This document shows positions 16,537 through 24,988 of a DNA stretch of 64,000 bases, one piece after another (the stretch's first letter is position 1; each line of letters opens with the position of its first letter). Both the position numbers and the translations under genes were made by a program. Location of the stretch: the NCBI GenBank assembly GCA_046566145.1, contig JBKHXF010000018.1, positions 155,121 through 219,120 of the forward strand, given 5' to 3'. Source of the DNA: JBKHXF01 sp046566145 (GTDB taxonomy: Bacteria; Actinomycetota; Nitriliruptoria; Nitriliruptorales; Nitriliruptoraceae). Below the pieces are notes generated by a model that was given only the letters and a program-made list of their open reading frames with translations, made no database searches and had not been told where the DNA came from.

Positions 16537-17706
16537 TCAGGCGGGGTCGGGTCGGCCGCCCGCGCCGCCGGCAGCGACGACCTCGGTGAGCAGCGAGCGC
16601 ATCCGCTCGGCGATGCCGTCCCAGCCCCACCGCGCCTCGACGTGGGCCCGGCCGGCGCGGCCCGCCGCCGCGCGTGCCGCCGGGTCGGCGAGCCACCGGT
16701 GGACGGCGTCGCACAGCTCGGCGACGTCGGTCCCGTCCACGACCGTCCCGGTCCCGGGCGCCACGGTCTCCGGCGCCCCGCCGGAGTCGCCGGCGACGAC
16801 GGGGACGCCGCAGGCCTGCGCCTCGAGGAACACGATCCCGAGCCCCTCGACGTCGGTGCCGGCACGGCGGGTCCGGCACGGCATGACGAACAGGTCGAGC
16901 GCCGCGTAGGCCCCGGGGAGGTCGGCCCACGGCACCCGTCCCGGCACCACCACGCGCTCGAGGTGTGCGGCGCGGCGACGCAGCGCGGCCTCGAGCGGCC
17001 CGGTCCCGGCCAGGACGAGCCACGCCTCGGGGTGCAGCTCGGCGAGCCGGGGCCACGCGTCGAGGAGCTGGTCCTGGCCCTTGCGCGGGACGAGCCGGGA
17101 GATGCAGCCGACCAGGGGGGCGTCGGGGGGGACGCCCCAGCCGGCGCGGACGGCGGCCCCGTCCACGCCCGGGTGGAACAGCTCCAGGTCCACCCCGGGG
17201 GGGACGTGCGCCACGCGCGGCGCGGCGAGGTGATCTCCGAGCTCCCGGCGGGTGAACCCGGAGATCACGGTGGCGGCGTCGAGGTCCCGGGTGGCGCGCC
17301 GGACCAGCCGACCGAGCCGGGCCGTGGCGAGGCCGGCCTCGAGCCCGTGCGTGATGCCGACCACGGGCACGCCGAGGTCGGCGCGGAGCCGCCCCGCGAG
17401 CTCCCCGAGGGGCCAGGTGGCGCCGAGCACGACGACGTCCGGGCGGTGGTCCCGGGCGACGACGCGGACGAGGTCGCGCACCGCCGGCGTCGGCTGGACC
17501 GAGCCGGCGGCGCGCACGACCCGGTACGGGGCGGCGCGGTCGTGGTCCAGGGCGTCGGGATGGGCCGGCCCGACCACGACGGCGTCCTGCGGGTCGAGCC
17601 GCAGGAGCAGGTTGTGCAGGAACTGCTCGATGCCGCCGGCGCGGGGTGGCAGGTCGTTGGTCAGCCACAGGGTCCGGGGCCCCGGCCGCGCCGGCGGCGC
17701 GGTCAC
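16537..17706 (-). CDS. GT4 family glycosyltransferase (PimB-like)
   Basis: A 389-aa retaining glycosyltransferase with GT-B fold. The N-terminal domain has LWLTNDLPPRAGGIEQFL, where the Gly-Gly loop binds the nucleotide sugar. The C-terminal domain has SRLVPRKGQD and the EX7E block EGLGIVFLEAQACGVPVV. These features resemble PimB-type alpha-mannosyltransferases, and a PimB' gene lies in the equivalent place in mycobacteria (from memory), so mannosylation of phosphatidylinositol is the likeliest role, though unproven. Its GTG start overlaps the M48 peptidase stop (GTGA). Confidence 0.88.
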   Translation of the reverse strand: MTAPPARPGPRTLWLTNDLPPRAGGIEQFLHNLLLRLDPQDAVVVGPAHPDALDHDRAAPYRVVRAAGSVQPTPAVRDLVRVVARDHRPDVVVLGATWPLGELAGRLRADLGVPVVGITHGLEAGLATARLGRLVRRATRDLDAATVISGFTRRELGDHLAAPRVAHVPPGVDLELFHPGVDGAAVRAGWGVPPDAPLVGCISRLVPRKGQDQLLDAWPRLAELHPEAWLVLAGTGPLEAALRRRAAHLERVVVPGRVPWADLPGAYAALDLFVMPCRTRRAGTDVEGLGIVFLEAQACGVPVVAGDSGGAPETVAPGTGTVVDGTDVAELCDAVHRWLADPAARAAAGRAGRAHVEARWGWDGIAERMRSLLTEVVAAGGAGGRPDPA

Positions 17707-19070
17707 GGGGCGTCCCCCGGGATGGCCGGGTGGCGACGCTCGGCCTCGGCACGGCGGAGCTCGTCGAGGTCGGGGAGCTCCAGCCCGAGGTGCGTGGCGA
17801 GGTCCACGGTGGCACGGATGCGGGCGTCGGCGGTCGGGTGCGAGCCCCGCAGCCACACCGCCCACGTCGGCGGGGTCGGGTCGGCGAGGTCGCGCACGAC
17901 GAAGGTGCGGGCGGTCGCGATGGGCGGGGTGGCCGCCCCCGAGAGCTCGAGGCCACGGGCGTCCGCCGCGGCCTCGACGCGTCGCGAGGTCCAGGTCACG
18001 ACGGGCTGGCCGACGAGCGTCGCGACGGCCGCGACCGCGGCGACGACGGCGACGAGGCGGGGGTCGGCCGGGCCCCTCGCGTCGACGAGCCCGCGGACCC
18101 GTCGGCCGGCGAGGAGACGCGACAGGACCAGCAGAGCCGGGAGGACCCCGGTGGCGGTCGCGAGCACGCCCCGCGGGATGTCGCGGTGCTCCCGGTGCGC
18201 GAGCTCGTGGGCGACCACGGCGGCGACCTCGTCCGGGCCGAGCTCGAGCAGGGTGTCGTACACGACGACCCGGCGGCTCGGCCCGAGCCCGGTCACGAAG
18301 GCGTTCACCCGGGTGGTGCGCCGCGAGGCGTCGCCGACCAGCACCTCGAGGTCTCCCTCGCCGGCGCGCTCCAGCACCGTCTCCACCGCCGTGCGGGTCG
18401 GGCCGGCCGGCAGCGGGGTGGTGGTCAACCGCAGGGGCTGCAGGACCAGGGGGTCGAGCAGGACGAGGACCGCCGCGAGGACCGTCGCCGCGACGGTGAG
18501 GCGGTAGGGCCACGAGCGGGGCCAGCGGTGCAGGGCGGTGACGACGACCGCGCCGGCGGCGGCAGCCACCAGCACGGGGGTGCCCGCGGCGAGCGCCCAG
18601 TCGGCGAACCAGGTCCCGAGCCCCGCCGTGCGGAACCCCCAGCGGCCGTCCTGGACGAACCCGAGCGCGAAGGCGATCGGCAGGATCGCGAGGCGGGTGA
18701 GGCCGACGGCGAGCACCGCCACGAGCGCACCCCGGGCCGCGCGTCGCCACCCGCGCGCGTCCGCGCTCCCGGACAGGCGGGCCACCGCGCGTCGCCCCGC
18801 CGGGAGCGCGAGCAGCAGCACGGGCACCAGCACGTCGAGCAGCGTCGCGACGGCGATGCCGAGGTAGCGCGGGCCGGTGTAGGCGGCGACGGTGGCGAGG
18901 ACGGCCGGGTCGAAGGCGTCGAGGTCGGTCGGGACCGCCGGCAGGTCGGGGGCCAGGGGCCGGGCGAGCGTCGCGACGACCCCGGCGAGCGCGAGCGCCG
19001 CGGCCAGGGCCGCGGAGGGCACCACGCGGTCGTGCCGGTCGGGCGCCTCCGCCGGCGCGGCCGCGGCCAT
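17703..19070 (-). CDS. M48 family (Ste24-like) membrane metallopeptidase
   Basis: A 455-aa integral-membrane zinc protease. Several hydrophobic segments precede the HExxH motif HELAHREH near residue 290; the third zinc ligand is expected in VEAAADARGLEL. VNAFVTGLG, just before the HExxH region, is a typical Ste24/HtpX feature. The ATG at 19070 overlaps the stop of the upstream lipoprotein gene by one base, and its own stop overlaps the GT4 start. It probably takes part in membrane protein quality control. CAAX processing itself is not expected in bacteria. Confidence 0.88.
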   Translation of the reverse strand: MAAAAPAEAPDRHDRVVPSAALAAALALAGVVATLARPLAPDLPAVPTDLDAFDPAVLATVAAYTGPRYLGIAVATLLDVLVPVLLLALPAGRRAVARLSGSADARGWRRAARGALVAVLAVGLTRLAILPIAFALGFVQDGRWGFRTAGLGTWFADWALAAGTPVLVAAAAGAVVVTALHRWPRSWPYRLTVAATVLAAVLVLLDPLVLQPLRLTTTPLPAGPTRTAVETVLERAGEGDLEVLVGDASRRTTRVNAFVTGLGPSRRVVVYDTLLELGPDEVAAVVAHELAHREHRDIPRGVLATATGVLPALLVLSRLLAGRRVRGLVDARGPADPRLVAVVAAVAAVATLVGQPVVTWTSRRVEAAADARGLELSGAATPPIATARTFVVRDLADPTPPTWAVWLRGSHPTADARIRATVDLATHLGLELPDLDELRRAEAERRHPAIPGDAP

Positions 19071-19819
19071 CAGCGGGTCGGCTGGTCGTCGGGGCGCGCC
19101 TGCCAGACCGCGTCGGCGGCCGCCACGGCGGCGGCGAGGGCCGCGGTGGCCTCCTCGCGGGCCTCGACGACCGTGGTGAGCTCGGCGGTGGCGGTGTCGT
19201 ACTGCCGCCGGACCGGGTCGAGCCGCACCACGAACGCCGCCGCGGCCTCCTCGTCGTCGCGGTAGAAGGAGCGCTCGGTGACGGCGTCCGCGACGTGCTG
19301 TCGGACGCGGTCGAGCACCTCCGCGTGGCGCTGCAGGATCTGCACCACCGCGTCGGCGGTGCGGGCGTCCTCGCGGACGGCCTCGAGCACGGCGTCCTCG
19401 GCCTCGAGCCAGCGACGTGCCCATCCGGGGTCGACCTCGTCGCGGGCGCTCGCCAGCACGGCCCGGCTCTCGTCGATGGTCACGGCGAGCTCGGCGAGCT
19501 GCTCCCGCAGACCCGGGAGCGCCGCGGCATCGAGGGATGTGGCCTCCTCGGAGAAGGCGTCCTGGGCCTCGTGCACGGTGCCGGCGTCCCCCATGGCGAC
19601 CACGGCGGCGTCGAGGGCCGCGACGGCGTCGAGCGCCTCACGGACCGGCCGGACGACGGCACGGTGCTGCTCGGCGCTGGCGGCCACGGCGGCGTTCACC
19701 CGCGCGACCGTGCGGCCGTCGTCGGTGGGCAGGTCGGGCTGCCCGCCGCACCCGGCGGCCACGAGCGCCAGCGCCAGCGCGAGGGCCGACGGCAGGACGG
19801 GGCGGAACGGGGCACGCAT
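19070..19819 (-). CDS. Putative lipoprotein, helical
   Basis: A 249-aa protein with a lipoprotein signal: MRAPFRP, a hydrophobic stretch and the lipobox LVAAGC with Cys near residue 24. The mature part is almost entirely Ala/Glu/Arg-rich helix, likely a coiled coil attached to the outer face of the membrane. No known domain is recognised. It is translationally linked (TGATG) to the M48 membrane peptidase, so it may be a partner or regulator of that protease. Function unknown. Confidence 0.75.
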   Translation of the reverse strand: MRAPFRPVLPSALALALALVAAGCGGQPDLPTDDGRTVARVNAAVAASAEQHRAVVRPVREALDAVAALDAAVVAMGDAGTVHEAQDAFSEEATSLDAAALPGLREQLAELAVTIDESRAVLASARDEVDPGWARRWLEAEDAVLEAVREDARTADAVVQILQRHAEVLDRVRQHVADAVTERSFYRDDEEAAAAFVVRLDPVRRQYDTATAELTTVVEAREEATAALAAAVAAADAVWQARPDDQPTR

Positions 19820-19845
19820 GGGAGCGGACGGTACCGGTGCGGCGC

Positions 19846-21081
19846 TCAGGGCTCGCCGGCGTCGTCGGTCGCCCTCGCCTCCCGCGGCGGCCTCGGCGTG
19901 GTCTTCGGCTTCGGCTTCGGCTTCCCGCTCGCCGCGCGCGTGCTCGACCGCGTCGTGCGCTGCGGGCGCCGGGTGAAGCCGAGGTCGCGCGCGAGGTCGG
20001 AGGCGGCCTGGATGCGGTCGGTCTCGGGGTCGTATATCCAGGTCGCCGTGCGGGCCCGTCCGCGCTGTTCGAAGCGGACGGAGACCTTCCAGCGACCGTC
20101 GCGCCGGCGCGCCACCCTCCAGTCGAGCTCCGTCGGCCGGACGCCACGTGCCCGCATCGAGCGCTCCACCGCCGCCTGCAGCGGCTCGCGGCTCTCACCC
20201 AGGCGCGGCCGCTCGAGGCGGTGCGCCCAGGCACGCGCCAGGATCCGGGTCCGCTCGGCCTCGATCGGGGGGAGCCAGCGCTCGATGTGGGCGGGGTCGG
20301 TCCCGGCCGCGCGGGCGACCGCCCGCACGCTGCGGCCCGCCCGGAGCTGCGTCTGGATCTCCGCGGGGGACAGCAGGGGCTCCCGCGGCGGGGCCGGGTC
20401 GGCTGGCGACCGCGGTGCGGTGCGTCGGCCGCCGTTCGGCATGCGGGTCGGGGTCCGGGACCCCGACGAGCGGGGCGCCGGCTCCGGTTCCGGCTCGGGT
20501 TCGGGTTCGGGTTCGGGTTCGGGTTCGGGCTCCGGCTCGGGTTCGGGCTCCGGCTCGGGTTCGGGCTCCGGCACTGGCTCCGGCTCGGGCTCCGGCTCGG
20601 GCTCCGGCTCCGGCTCGGGCGGTGCCGCGACGACCGTGACCGACCCGAGCGAGGGCAGCAGGACGAGTCCGTCGTCGAGCTCGTCGTCGAGCTCGCCGGC
20701 CGGGTCGGCGGCGGGCTGGCGCCCCGCACCACCGTGCCGCTGCGGGCGCGCGAACGGCGAGCGGGGGTCCGTGTCGATGAGGATGCGGATCTCACCCGTC
20801 GGATCGTCACCGACCCCGTCGGCCGGCTCGTCGAGGGCCCGGTCGTGGTCCTCCCCCGGGTCGTCGAGCTCACCGTCGAGCTCACCGTCCTCCTCCCACG
20901 CCTCGCCCGGTCCGTCGGCGAGCACGAGCTGCGGCAGCGCGCCGGCGGCGACGAGCTCGGCCACGGTGTCGTCGACCTGGCCGTCGATCGGTACGACGTA
21001 CCGACCGGCGCCGTCCGCCTCGGTGTCGAGGACGAGGTAGCGCAGGTCGGCCGAGTAGCCGATCAGGTGGAGCTCGATCAC
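19846..21081 (-). CDS. sepH: Septation protein SepH
   Basis: Homologue of the actinobacterial FtsZ regulator SepH (411 aa), which promotes Z-ring assembly at division septa. The N-terminal domain (VIELHLIGYSADLRYLVL...YVVPID) matches the DUF3071 beginning. A helix-turn-helix-like region near residues 225-275 starts LLSPAEIQTQLRAGRSV and is diagnostic. A C-terminal domain with WRVARRRDGRWKVSVRF follows. Between them is a long acidic linker with about 22 Glu-Pro dipeptides. I prefer the GTG at 21081 because GAAGGG precedes it; a GTG at 21096 is the alternative. Confidence 0.85.
   Translation of the reverse strand: MIELHLIGYSADLRYLVLDTEADGAGRYVVPIDGQVDDTVAELVAAGALPQLVLADGPGEAWEEDGELDGELDDPGEDHDRALDEPADGVGDDPTGEIRILIDTDPRSPFARPQRHGGAGRQPAADPAGELDDELDDGLVLLPSLGSVTVVAAPPEPEPEPEPEPEPEPVPEPEPEPEPEPEPEPEPEPEPEPEPEPEPEPAPRSSGSRTPTRMPNGGRRTAPRSPADPAPPREPLLSPAEIQTQLRAGRSVRAVARAAGTDPAHIERWLPPIEAERTRILARAWAHRLERPRLGESREPLQAAVERSMRARGVRPTELDWRVARRRDGRWKVSVRFEQRGRARTATWIYDPETDRIQAASDLARDLGFTRRPQRTTRSSTRAASGKPKPKPKTTPRPPREARATDDAGEP
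20480..20621 (-). repeat. Hexanucleotide repeat tract encoding (Glu-Pro)n in sepH
   Basis: A near-perfect array of 6-nt units (GAGCCG, GAGCCC, GAACCC variants) encodes about 22 Glu-Pro dipeptides interrupted once by Val-Pro, inside the SepH linker. Synonymous variation among units shows it is not all very recent, but runs of identical GAACCC units suggest recent slippage. On the opposite strand the tract would read Gly-Ser repeats, which is not a gene. Confidence 0.9.
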
Positions 21082-21218
21082 CGCCGGACCCTTCACGCAC
21101 TCGCCGGGCGGAGGTCGGACACCGGGCGGGCGGGGACGCACGGTAGCAACGACCCCCCACCCGCCGGCCACCCCCGACCACCGGGCCACGGGCCGCTGGG
21201 TGGCGTCAGCGGGAGCGC

Positions 21219-22499
21219 TCAGCCCAGCAGCGGCACCAGGGCGCCCCCGTGCAGCAGGTCGACGCCGTGCTCCCGGAGCCGACCGCGCAGCTCGCGGTCG
21301 TCGGTCACGACGAGCAGCGGTTCCGTGGGGTCGGAGGCCGCGACCGCCAGCACGATCTCGTCGTCGGCCGTCACACCGGGCACGGTGAACCGCACCGTGA
21401 CGCCGCGCAGCCGCTCGCCCTGCACGGGACCGGCCGTGCTGGTGTCGAAGAACACCTCCGGCTCGACGCGGCGGCGCGCCGCGAGGGTCGCGAGCCCACC
21501 GACCAGCCACGCCCGCTGCTCCGCGAGCGACCAGCCGCCACCCCGCCGCTCGGTGGCCGTGAGCGTCACGTTGTAGCCGTCGACCAGCACCCGCCGGCCC
21601 GGCTGGAGGAGCAGCTCGGCCGCCTCGCGGGTGTCGGGGTGCACACCGGCGGGGAGGCGTGAGGGACGTCCAGGGCGCAACTCGTCGTCGCTCGACGCTC
21701 CCGCCGCGGTGCGACGACCCGCGGCCCCGAGGGCCGGCGCCGCGGCCGCCGCGTCGGCGAGCGCCGATGCCCGCCCCTCCGCCGTGGCGGCGCGCTGCTC
21801 GGCCTCCTGCGCGGCCCGTCGGGCGGCCCGCAGCTCCTCGCGCAGGGACGCGACGGTGGCGTCCTGCCGCCGGCGTTCGCGCTCGACGGCCCGCTCCCGC
21901 TCCTCGCCGGCGGCCTCGAGCGCGGCCCGGACGGCGGCGAGCTCGGCGGCGACCTCGTCCCGCTCCCGGTGGACGGCCTCGGCGCTGCGCTCCAGCGAGG
22001 CCGCGCGGGCCTCCGCGCCGGCGGTGGCCCGCCTCGCCGCGTCGCGCTCCCGGCGCAGCTCCGCCGCCCGGTCCCGCACGCGTGCGAGCTCCTGCTGGGC
22101 CTCCTCGAGCCGGGCGGCGAGCTGCGCCGTCTCGTGCTCGGCCGCCGGGGCGGTCGCGGACGGCTCGGGCCGGCCGCCCTCGAGCAGCCACGCCGGCAAC
22201 CCGGCCGGATCGGCCTCGACGAGCCGCGCGTGCAGCTCACGCCACAGCGTGCCGCCGGCGGCCACGAGCGCGCACGCCTCGGCACGGACCCGGCCGCCGG
22301 CCAGACGCACGGGCGGCGCCGCACGCAACCGCGTCAGGACCGGATCGACCTCGCGATCGGGGACCGCGTGCATCGCCGCGCGCAGGTGCGGGAGCACGAG
22401 CGCCCACGCGTCGCTCGGCAGGGCCTCGAGGTCAGCGGCACGGGGCGGCGCCACCGCCTCCCCCGCGGCCTCCGCGCCCGTGCCCCCCGGCTCCCCCAC
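21219..22499 (-). CDS. NYN (PIN-like) domain protein with coiled coil
   Basis: A 426-aa protein. The first 100 residues form a helical N-terminal domain, residues about 115-245 are a long Ala/Glu/Arg coiled coil, and the C-terminal 170 residues are a NYN/PIN-like ribonuclease domain of the YacP type. That domain has VLVDGYNVTLTA (first Asp), FTVPGVTADDEIVLAVA and VVTDDRELR acidic motifs. The GTG start at 22499 is only 2 nt after the stop of the upstream gene. It probably processes or degrades RNA; the actual substrate is unknown. Confidence 0.85.
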   Translation of the reverse strand: MGEPGGTGAEAAGEAVAPPRAADLEALPSDAWALVLPHLRAAMHAVPDREVDPVLTRLRAAPPVRLAGGRVRAEACALVAAGGTLWRELHARLVEADPAGLPAWLLEGGRPEPSATAPAAEHETAQLAARLEEAQQELARVRDRAAELRRERDAARRATAGAEARAASLERSAEAVHRERDEVAAELAAVRAALEAAGEERERAVERERRRQDATVASLREELRAARRAAQEAEQRAATAEGRASALADAAAAAPALGAAGRRTAAGASSDDELRPGRPSRLPAGVHPDTREAAELLLQPGRRVLVDGYNVTLTATERRGGGWSLAEQRAWLVGGLATLAARRRVEPEVFFDTSTAGPVQGERLRGVTVRFTVPGVTADDEIVLAVAASDPTEPLLVVTDDRELRGRLREHGVDLLHGGALVPLLG

Positions 22500-22501
22500 A
22501 C

Positions 22502-23002
22502 TCAGTTCGGGGAGACGACGACGCCGAGCTGCTCGAGCCGCGCGAGGAACTCCGTCGTGGGCGTGCCCTGGAGCTCGGCCATGGCGTCGAGGTCGTCGTA
22601 GCGGACGAACAGCATCCGCGAGCCGTCCCCACGCTTGGACTGGATGTAGGTCAGGTACTGGACGGCCGGCGTGAGCTCGCCCTGGCTGGCGAGCCGGGCG
22701 ACGTCGAGCCCGACCGTCGCGGCGCGGCCGCGATCCGCCGGGTCACCCGTGCGGGGACGCTCGACGGCCGCGACGACCTCCTCCGGCAGGGCATCGGGGG
22801 CGTCGCCGATCCCCAGCGGGACGCCGGCGCCGTCGCCGACGGCGCCCGGGTCGGCGCCGTACCCCTGCCCCGTCGCGGCGCGCGCGCCGCGGCGGGACCG
22901 CAGCAGCGCGGCGACCCCGGCGAGCACCGCGATCGCGAGCAGCCGCCGGCGCCCGCGTCGGGGCGCGGAGGCGGTCCCGGGGGTCGAGAGGTCGTCGTCC
23001 AT
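22502..23002 (-). CDS. Small single-pass membrane protein
   Basis: A 166-aa protein with a short Arg-rich N-terminus (RRGRRR), one hydrophobic helix (LLAIAVLAGVAALL) and a C-terminal globular part ending in LEQLGVVVSPN. No family is recognised. The basic residues before the helix predict an N-in topology with the C-terminal part outside. It is followed within 2 nt by the NYN-domain gene. The ATG at 23002 is 6 nt after a TACGGT -10-like element, suggesting a leaderless message. Confidence 0.7.
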   Translation of the reverse strand: MDDDLSTPGTASAPRRGRRRLLAIAVLAGVAALLRSRRGARAATGQGYGADPGAVGDGAGVPLGIGDAPDALPEEVVAAVERPRTGDPADRGRAATVGLDVARLASQGELTPAVQYLTYIQSKRGDGSRMLFVRYDDLDAMAELQGTPTTEFLARLEQLGVVVSPN

Positions 23003-23008
23003 CGTGCC

Positions 23009-23014
23009 ACCGTA
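23009..23014 (-). promoter_or_regulatory. -10-like element of a possibly leaderless transcript
   Basis: TACGGT on the minus strand is followed by 6 nt and the ATG at 23002. No ribosome site lies between, so this would give a leaderless mRNA for the small membrane protein and the downstream NYN gene. Confidence 0.4.
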
Positions 23015-23056
23015 GCGCTGCCGCAGGCCCCGGGAGCGGGGTTCCGCCGGGGGACG

Positions 23057-23302
23057 TCAGCCCGCCGGTGCCGGCTCCACGACCACCGCGTCGTCGCGCC
23101 CGCACCAGCGGCAGGTCACCGACTCCACCACCCGCGAGAGCACCTCGCTGGACTCGACGACGCCGGCCCCGCCCAGGTCCACGTGGTGGAAGTCGCGGGA
23201 CCGGACGGTCTGGAGCACGTCGAAGCGGGTGACGTTGCCGCAGCCGTCGCAACGGAAGCGGTGGGTCTCCTCGAGGCCGAGGGCGAGGTCGACGTCGGGC
23301 AC
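23057..23302 (-). CDS. Small zinc-ribbon protein
   Basis: An 81-aa protein with two CxxC knuckles, CDGC near residue 16 and CRWC near residue 64, separated by a beta-rich segment (VTRFDVLQTVRSRDFHHVDLGG), fitting a zinc ribbon. The GTG at 23302 follows an AGGAC ribosome site at good spacing. It lies just downstream of the DUF309 gene. It is probably a nucleic-acid- or protein-binding zinc module; no specific role can be assigned. Confidence 0.7.
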   Translation of the reverse strand: MPDVDLALGLEETHRFRCDGCGNVTRFDVLQTVRSRDFHHVDLGGAGVVESSEVLSRVVESVTCRWCGRDDAVVVEPAPAG

Positions 23303-23352
23303 GGTCGGGGTCCTGTTCGGGTTGGACGGGCAGGGCGGGGACGGGCGGGCCG

Positions 23353-23919
23353 TCAGGCCTCGGGGCGTGGGCGCGTCGCGGCGAGCCAGGCGGGCTCGCG
23401 GGTCAGCGGGGTGGGGCCACCGTCGGGCGAGAACCACGGGCCACCCGGCTCGGTCGGCAGGTCGGGCAGGGCCACGTCCGACACGTCCGCGCCGGCGGCG
23501 AGCGCGTACACCCCGGCGCGGCACGCGGCGGCGAGCTCGGCCGCGCGGATCCCGTGGTGCGGGTCGGGCTGCTCCTCGAGCCGGTCCGCCGACCGGGTCC
23601 ACATCGTGACGGCGCCGCGGGGGTTGCCGCGCTGCACGTGCACGCAGCCGACCGCGACCTGGATGACGGCCTTCCAGAACGCCACGTCGGGCTCGGGCGC
23701 GTGGTGCCAGACGTCCTCGAGGCACTCGTGGGCCTCGAAGAAGCGCTGCTCGCCCCAGAGGCGGACCCCGTTCGCCAGCGCCCCCTCGACCGTGTCGTGC
23801 TCGTGCTCCTCGACGAGCTCGGTGACGTCGGTGTCGTAGGGCAGCGGCCGGCCGGTCCGGTCGCGCGGACGGGCCTGCTCGGGGCGGCCGTGCTCGTTGC
23901 GGTCGCGGTCTGAGAGCAC
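23353..23919 (-). CDS. DUF309 family protein
   Basis: A 188-aa protein with the DUF309 signature FFEAHECLEDVWHHAPEPD followed by FWKAVIQVAVGCVHVQRGN. The family is a small all-helical domain with conserved His and Glu residues that may bind metal; its biochemical role is not established. The GTG at 23919 is preceded by AGGACC. The gene is followed at 50 nt by the small zinc-ribbon gene, so the two may share a transcript. Confidence 0.82.
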   Translation of the reverse strand: MLSDRDRNEHGRPEQARPRDRTGRPLPYDTDVTELVEEHEHDTVEGALANGVRLWGEQRFFEAHECLEDVWHHAPEPDVAFWKAVIQVAVGCVHVQRGNPRGAVTMWTRSADRLEEQPDPHHGIRAAELAAACRAGVYALAAGADVSDVALPDLPTEPGGPWFSPDGGPTPLTREPAWLAATRPRPEA

Positions 23920-23980
23920 GCAGGGTCCTGTGGGGTGGCGGGCGGCCGAGCGTAACTGGCGCCGCCGGAGGGGCCCGCGC

Positions 23981-24853
23981 TCAGGGCAGGGCACGCCACC
24001 CGCGGGCGTCGTGCACGGCGGTCCCACCGAAGCCGGGGTGCGTGCCCCACGCCGCCCGGACCTCGCCCAGCACGCGGGTGACGTCCGCGCGGGTCTCGGC
24101 GGAGAAGTCGACGTGCCCGAGACCGGTGTCGACGGTCTCGACCCCGACGACGGCGGTGCGCCCGGCGGCGGCGGCGACGTCGAGCTCGCGTCGGACCAGG
24201 GCGAGGATCCCGTTGGGCCCGCTCGTGGTGTCGCGGTATGCGAGGACCACGATCCCGTCGGTGGCCGCGACCACCCGGTCGAGCAGCGGCCCGTGCCGGC
24301 GGTGGGCCAGGTCGGCGTCGTCGAACCAGAAGGGCACCACGGCGGAGAGCGGCGTCGCGCCGGCGCGCTGGGTGGCGTCGTGCAGGGCGCCGACGAACGA
24401 CTCGATCAGCCGCGCGCGCCGGCGGGAGCTCGACCAGTCGGGCAGCAGGTGGGGCTCGACGTCGACCACGAGGGCGTCGACCAGCCCGGCGCCGGCCACC
24501 TCGGTGACCCAGGCCAGCAGGTCGGCGCGCCGGTCGTCGGCCCACGAGGGGTCCCCGGCGACGCCGACCACGCGCACGCCGGCGGCCCGTGCCTCCTCGA
24601 CCCGGCGCACGACGTCACCGCGCCGCGCCGCGCCGGGTGGGACGTGGAGGTAGAGCGTGTCGGCGCCGGCGTCCAGCACCGTGGCCACCGCGGCCACGTC
24701 GGCCGGGTCCCACACCCACAGGGCGTGCCCGGCCGGCCCGGTCGTCGACGCAGCCGCCGGCGCCGCCATCGCCAGCACGCTCGCCACCGCGAGCGCGCCG
24801 GCGCCGGCGCGCCCGCTCGGGCGCGGCCCCGCGCCCACCGTCCGACCCACCAC
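23981..24853 (-). CDS. Secreted TIM-barrel-like protein (possible glycoside hydrolase-like)
   Basis: A 290-aa exported protein. The signal peptide is GALAVASVLAMAAPAAAS. The mature part begins GHALWVWDPADVAAV and reads like a TIM barrel: alternating strands such as TLYLHVP, VRVVGVAG, DALVVDVEPH, DGIVVLAYRD and AVVGVETVDTG. The Asp-x-Glu in VVDVEPH sits where a catalytic acid would be expected in clan GH-A-like barrels, but I cannot name a family. I chose the GTG at 24853; others at 24850 and 24838 are possible. It is divergent from mutM. Confidence 0.65.
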   Translation of the reverse strand: MVGRTVGAGPRPSGRAGAGALAVASVLAMAAPAAASTTGPAGHALWVWDPADVAAVATVLDAGADTLYLHVPPGAARRGDVVRRVEEARAAGVRVVGVAGDPSWADDRRADLLAWVTEVAGAGLVDALVVDVEPHLLPDWSSSRRRARLIESFVGALHDATQRAGATPLSAVVPFWFDDADLAHRRHGPLLDRVVAATDGIVVLAYRDTTSGPNGILALVRRELDVAAAAGRTAVVGVETVDTGLGHVDFSAETRADVTRVLGEVRAAWGTHPGFGGTAVHDARGWRALP

Positions 24854-24975
24854 CGGGCACCCCCACGCTGCGTCGACGTCCGTGCCCCGGAGCGTGTCCG
24901 GCCGACCGCCGGCGCGGGGCCCGACGACGACCGGATGCGACCTCCGCACGGTGGGGTGCGCCGGCGCGGTCGGGG

Positions 24976-24981
24976 TACCGT
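24976..24981 (+). promoter_or_regulatory. -10 element of a probably leaderless mutM transcript
   Basis: TACCGT is followed by exactly 7 nt and the mutM ATG at 24989. No Shine-Dalgarno sequence precedes the ATG, so a leaderless transcript starting at the A of ATG is predicted. Confidence 0.5.
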
Positions 24982-24988
24982 CCGCCCC

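Noticed and set aside
20148..20639. Plus-strand frame with long Gly-Ser repeats opposite sepH
   Set aside because: It is the antisense reading of the Glu-Pro codons of SepH; it has no ribosome site and no recognisable domain.
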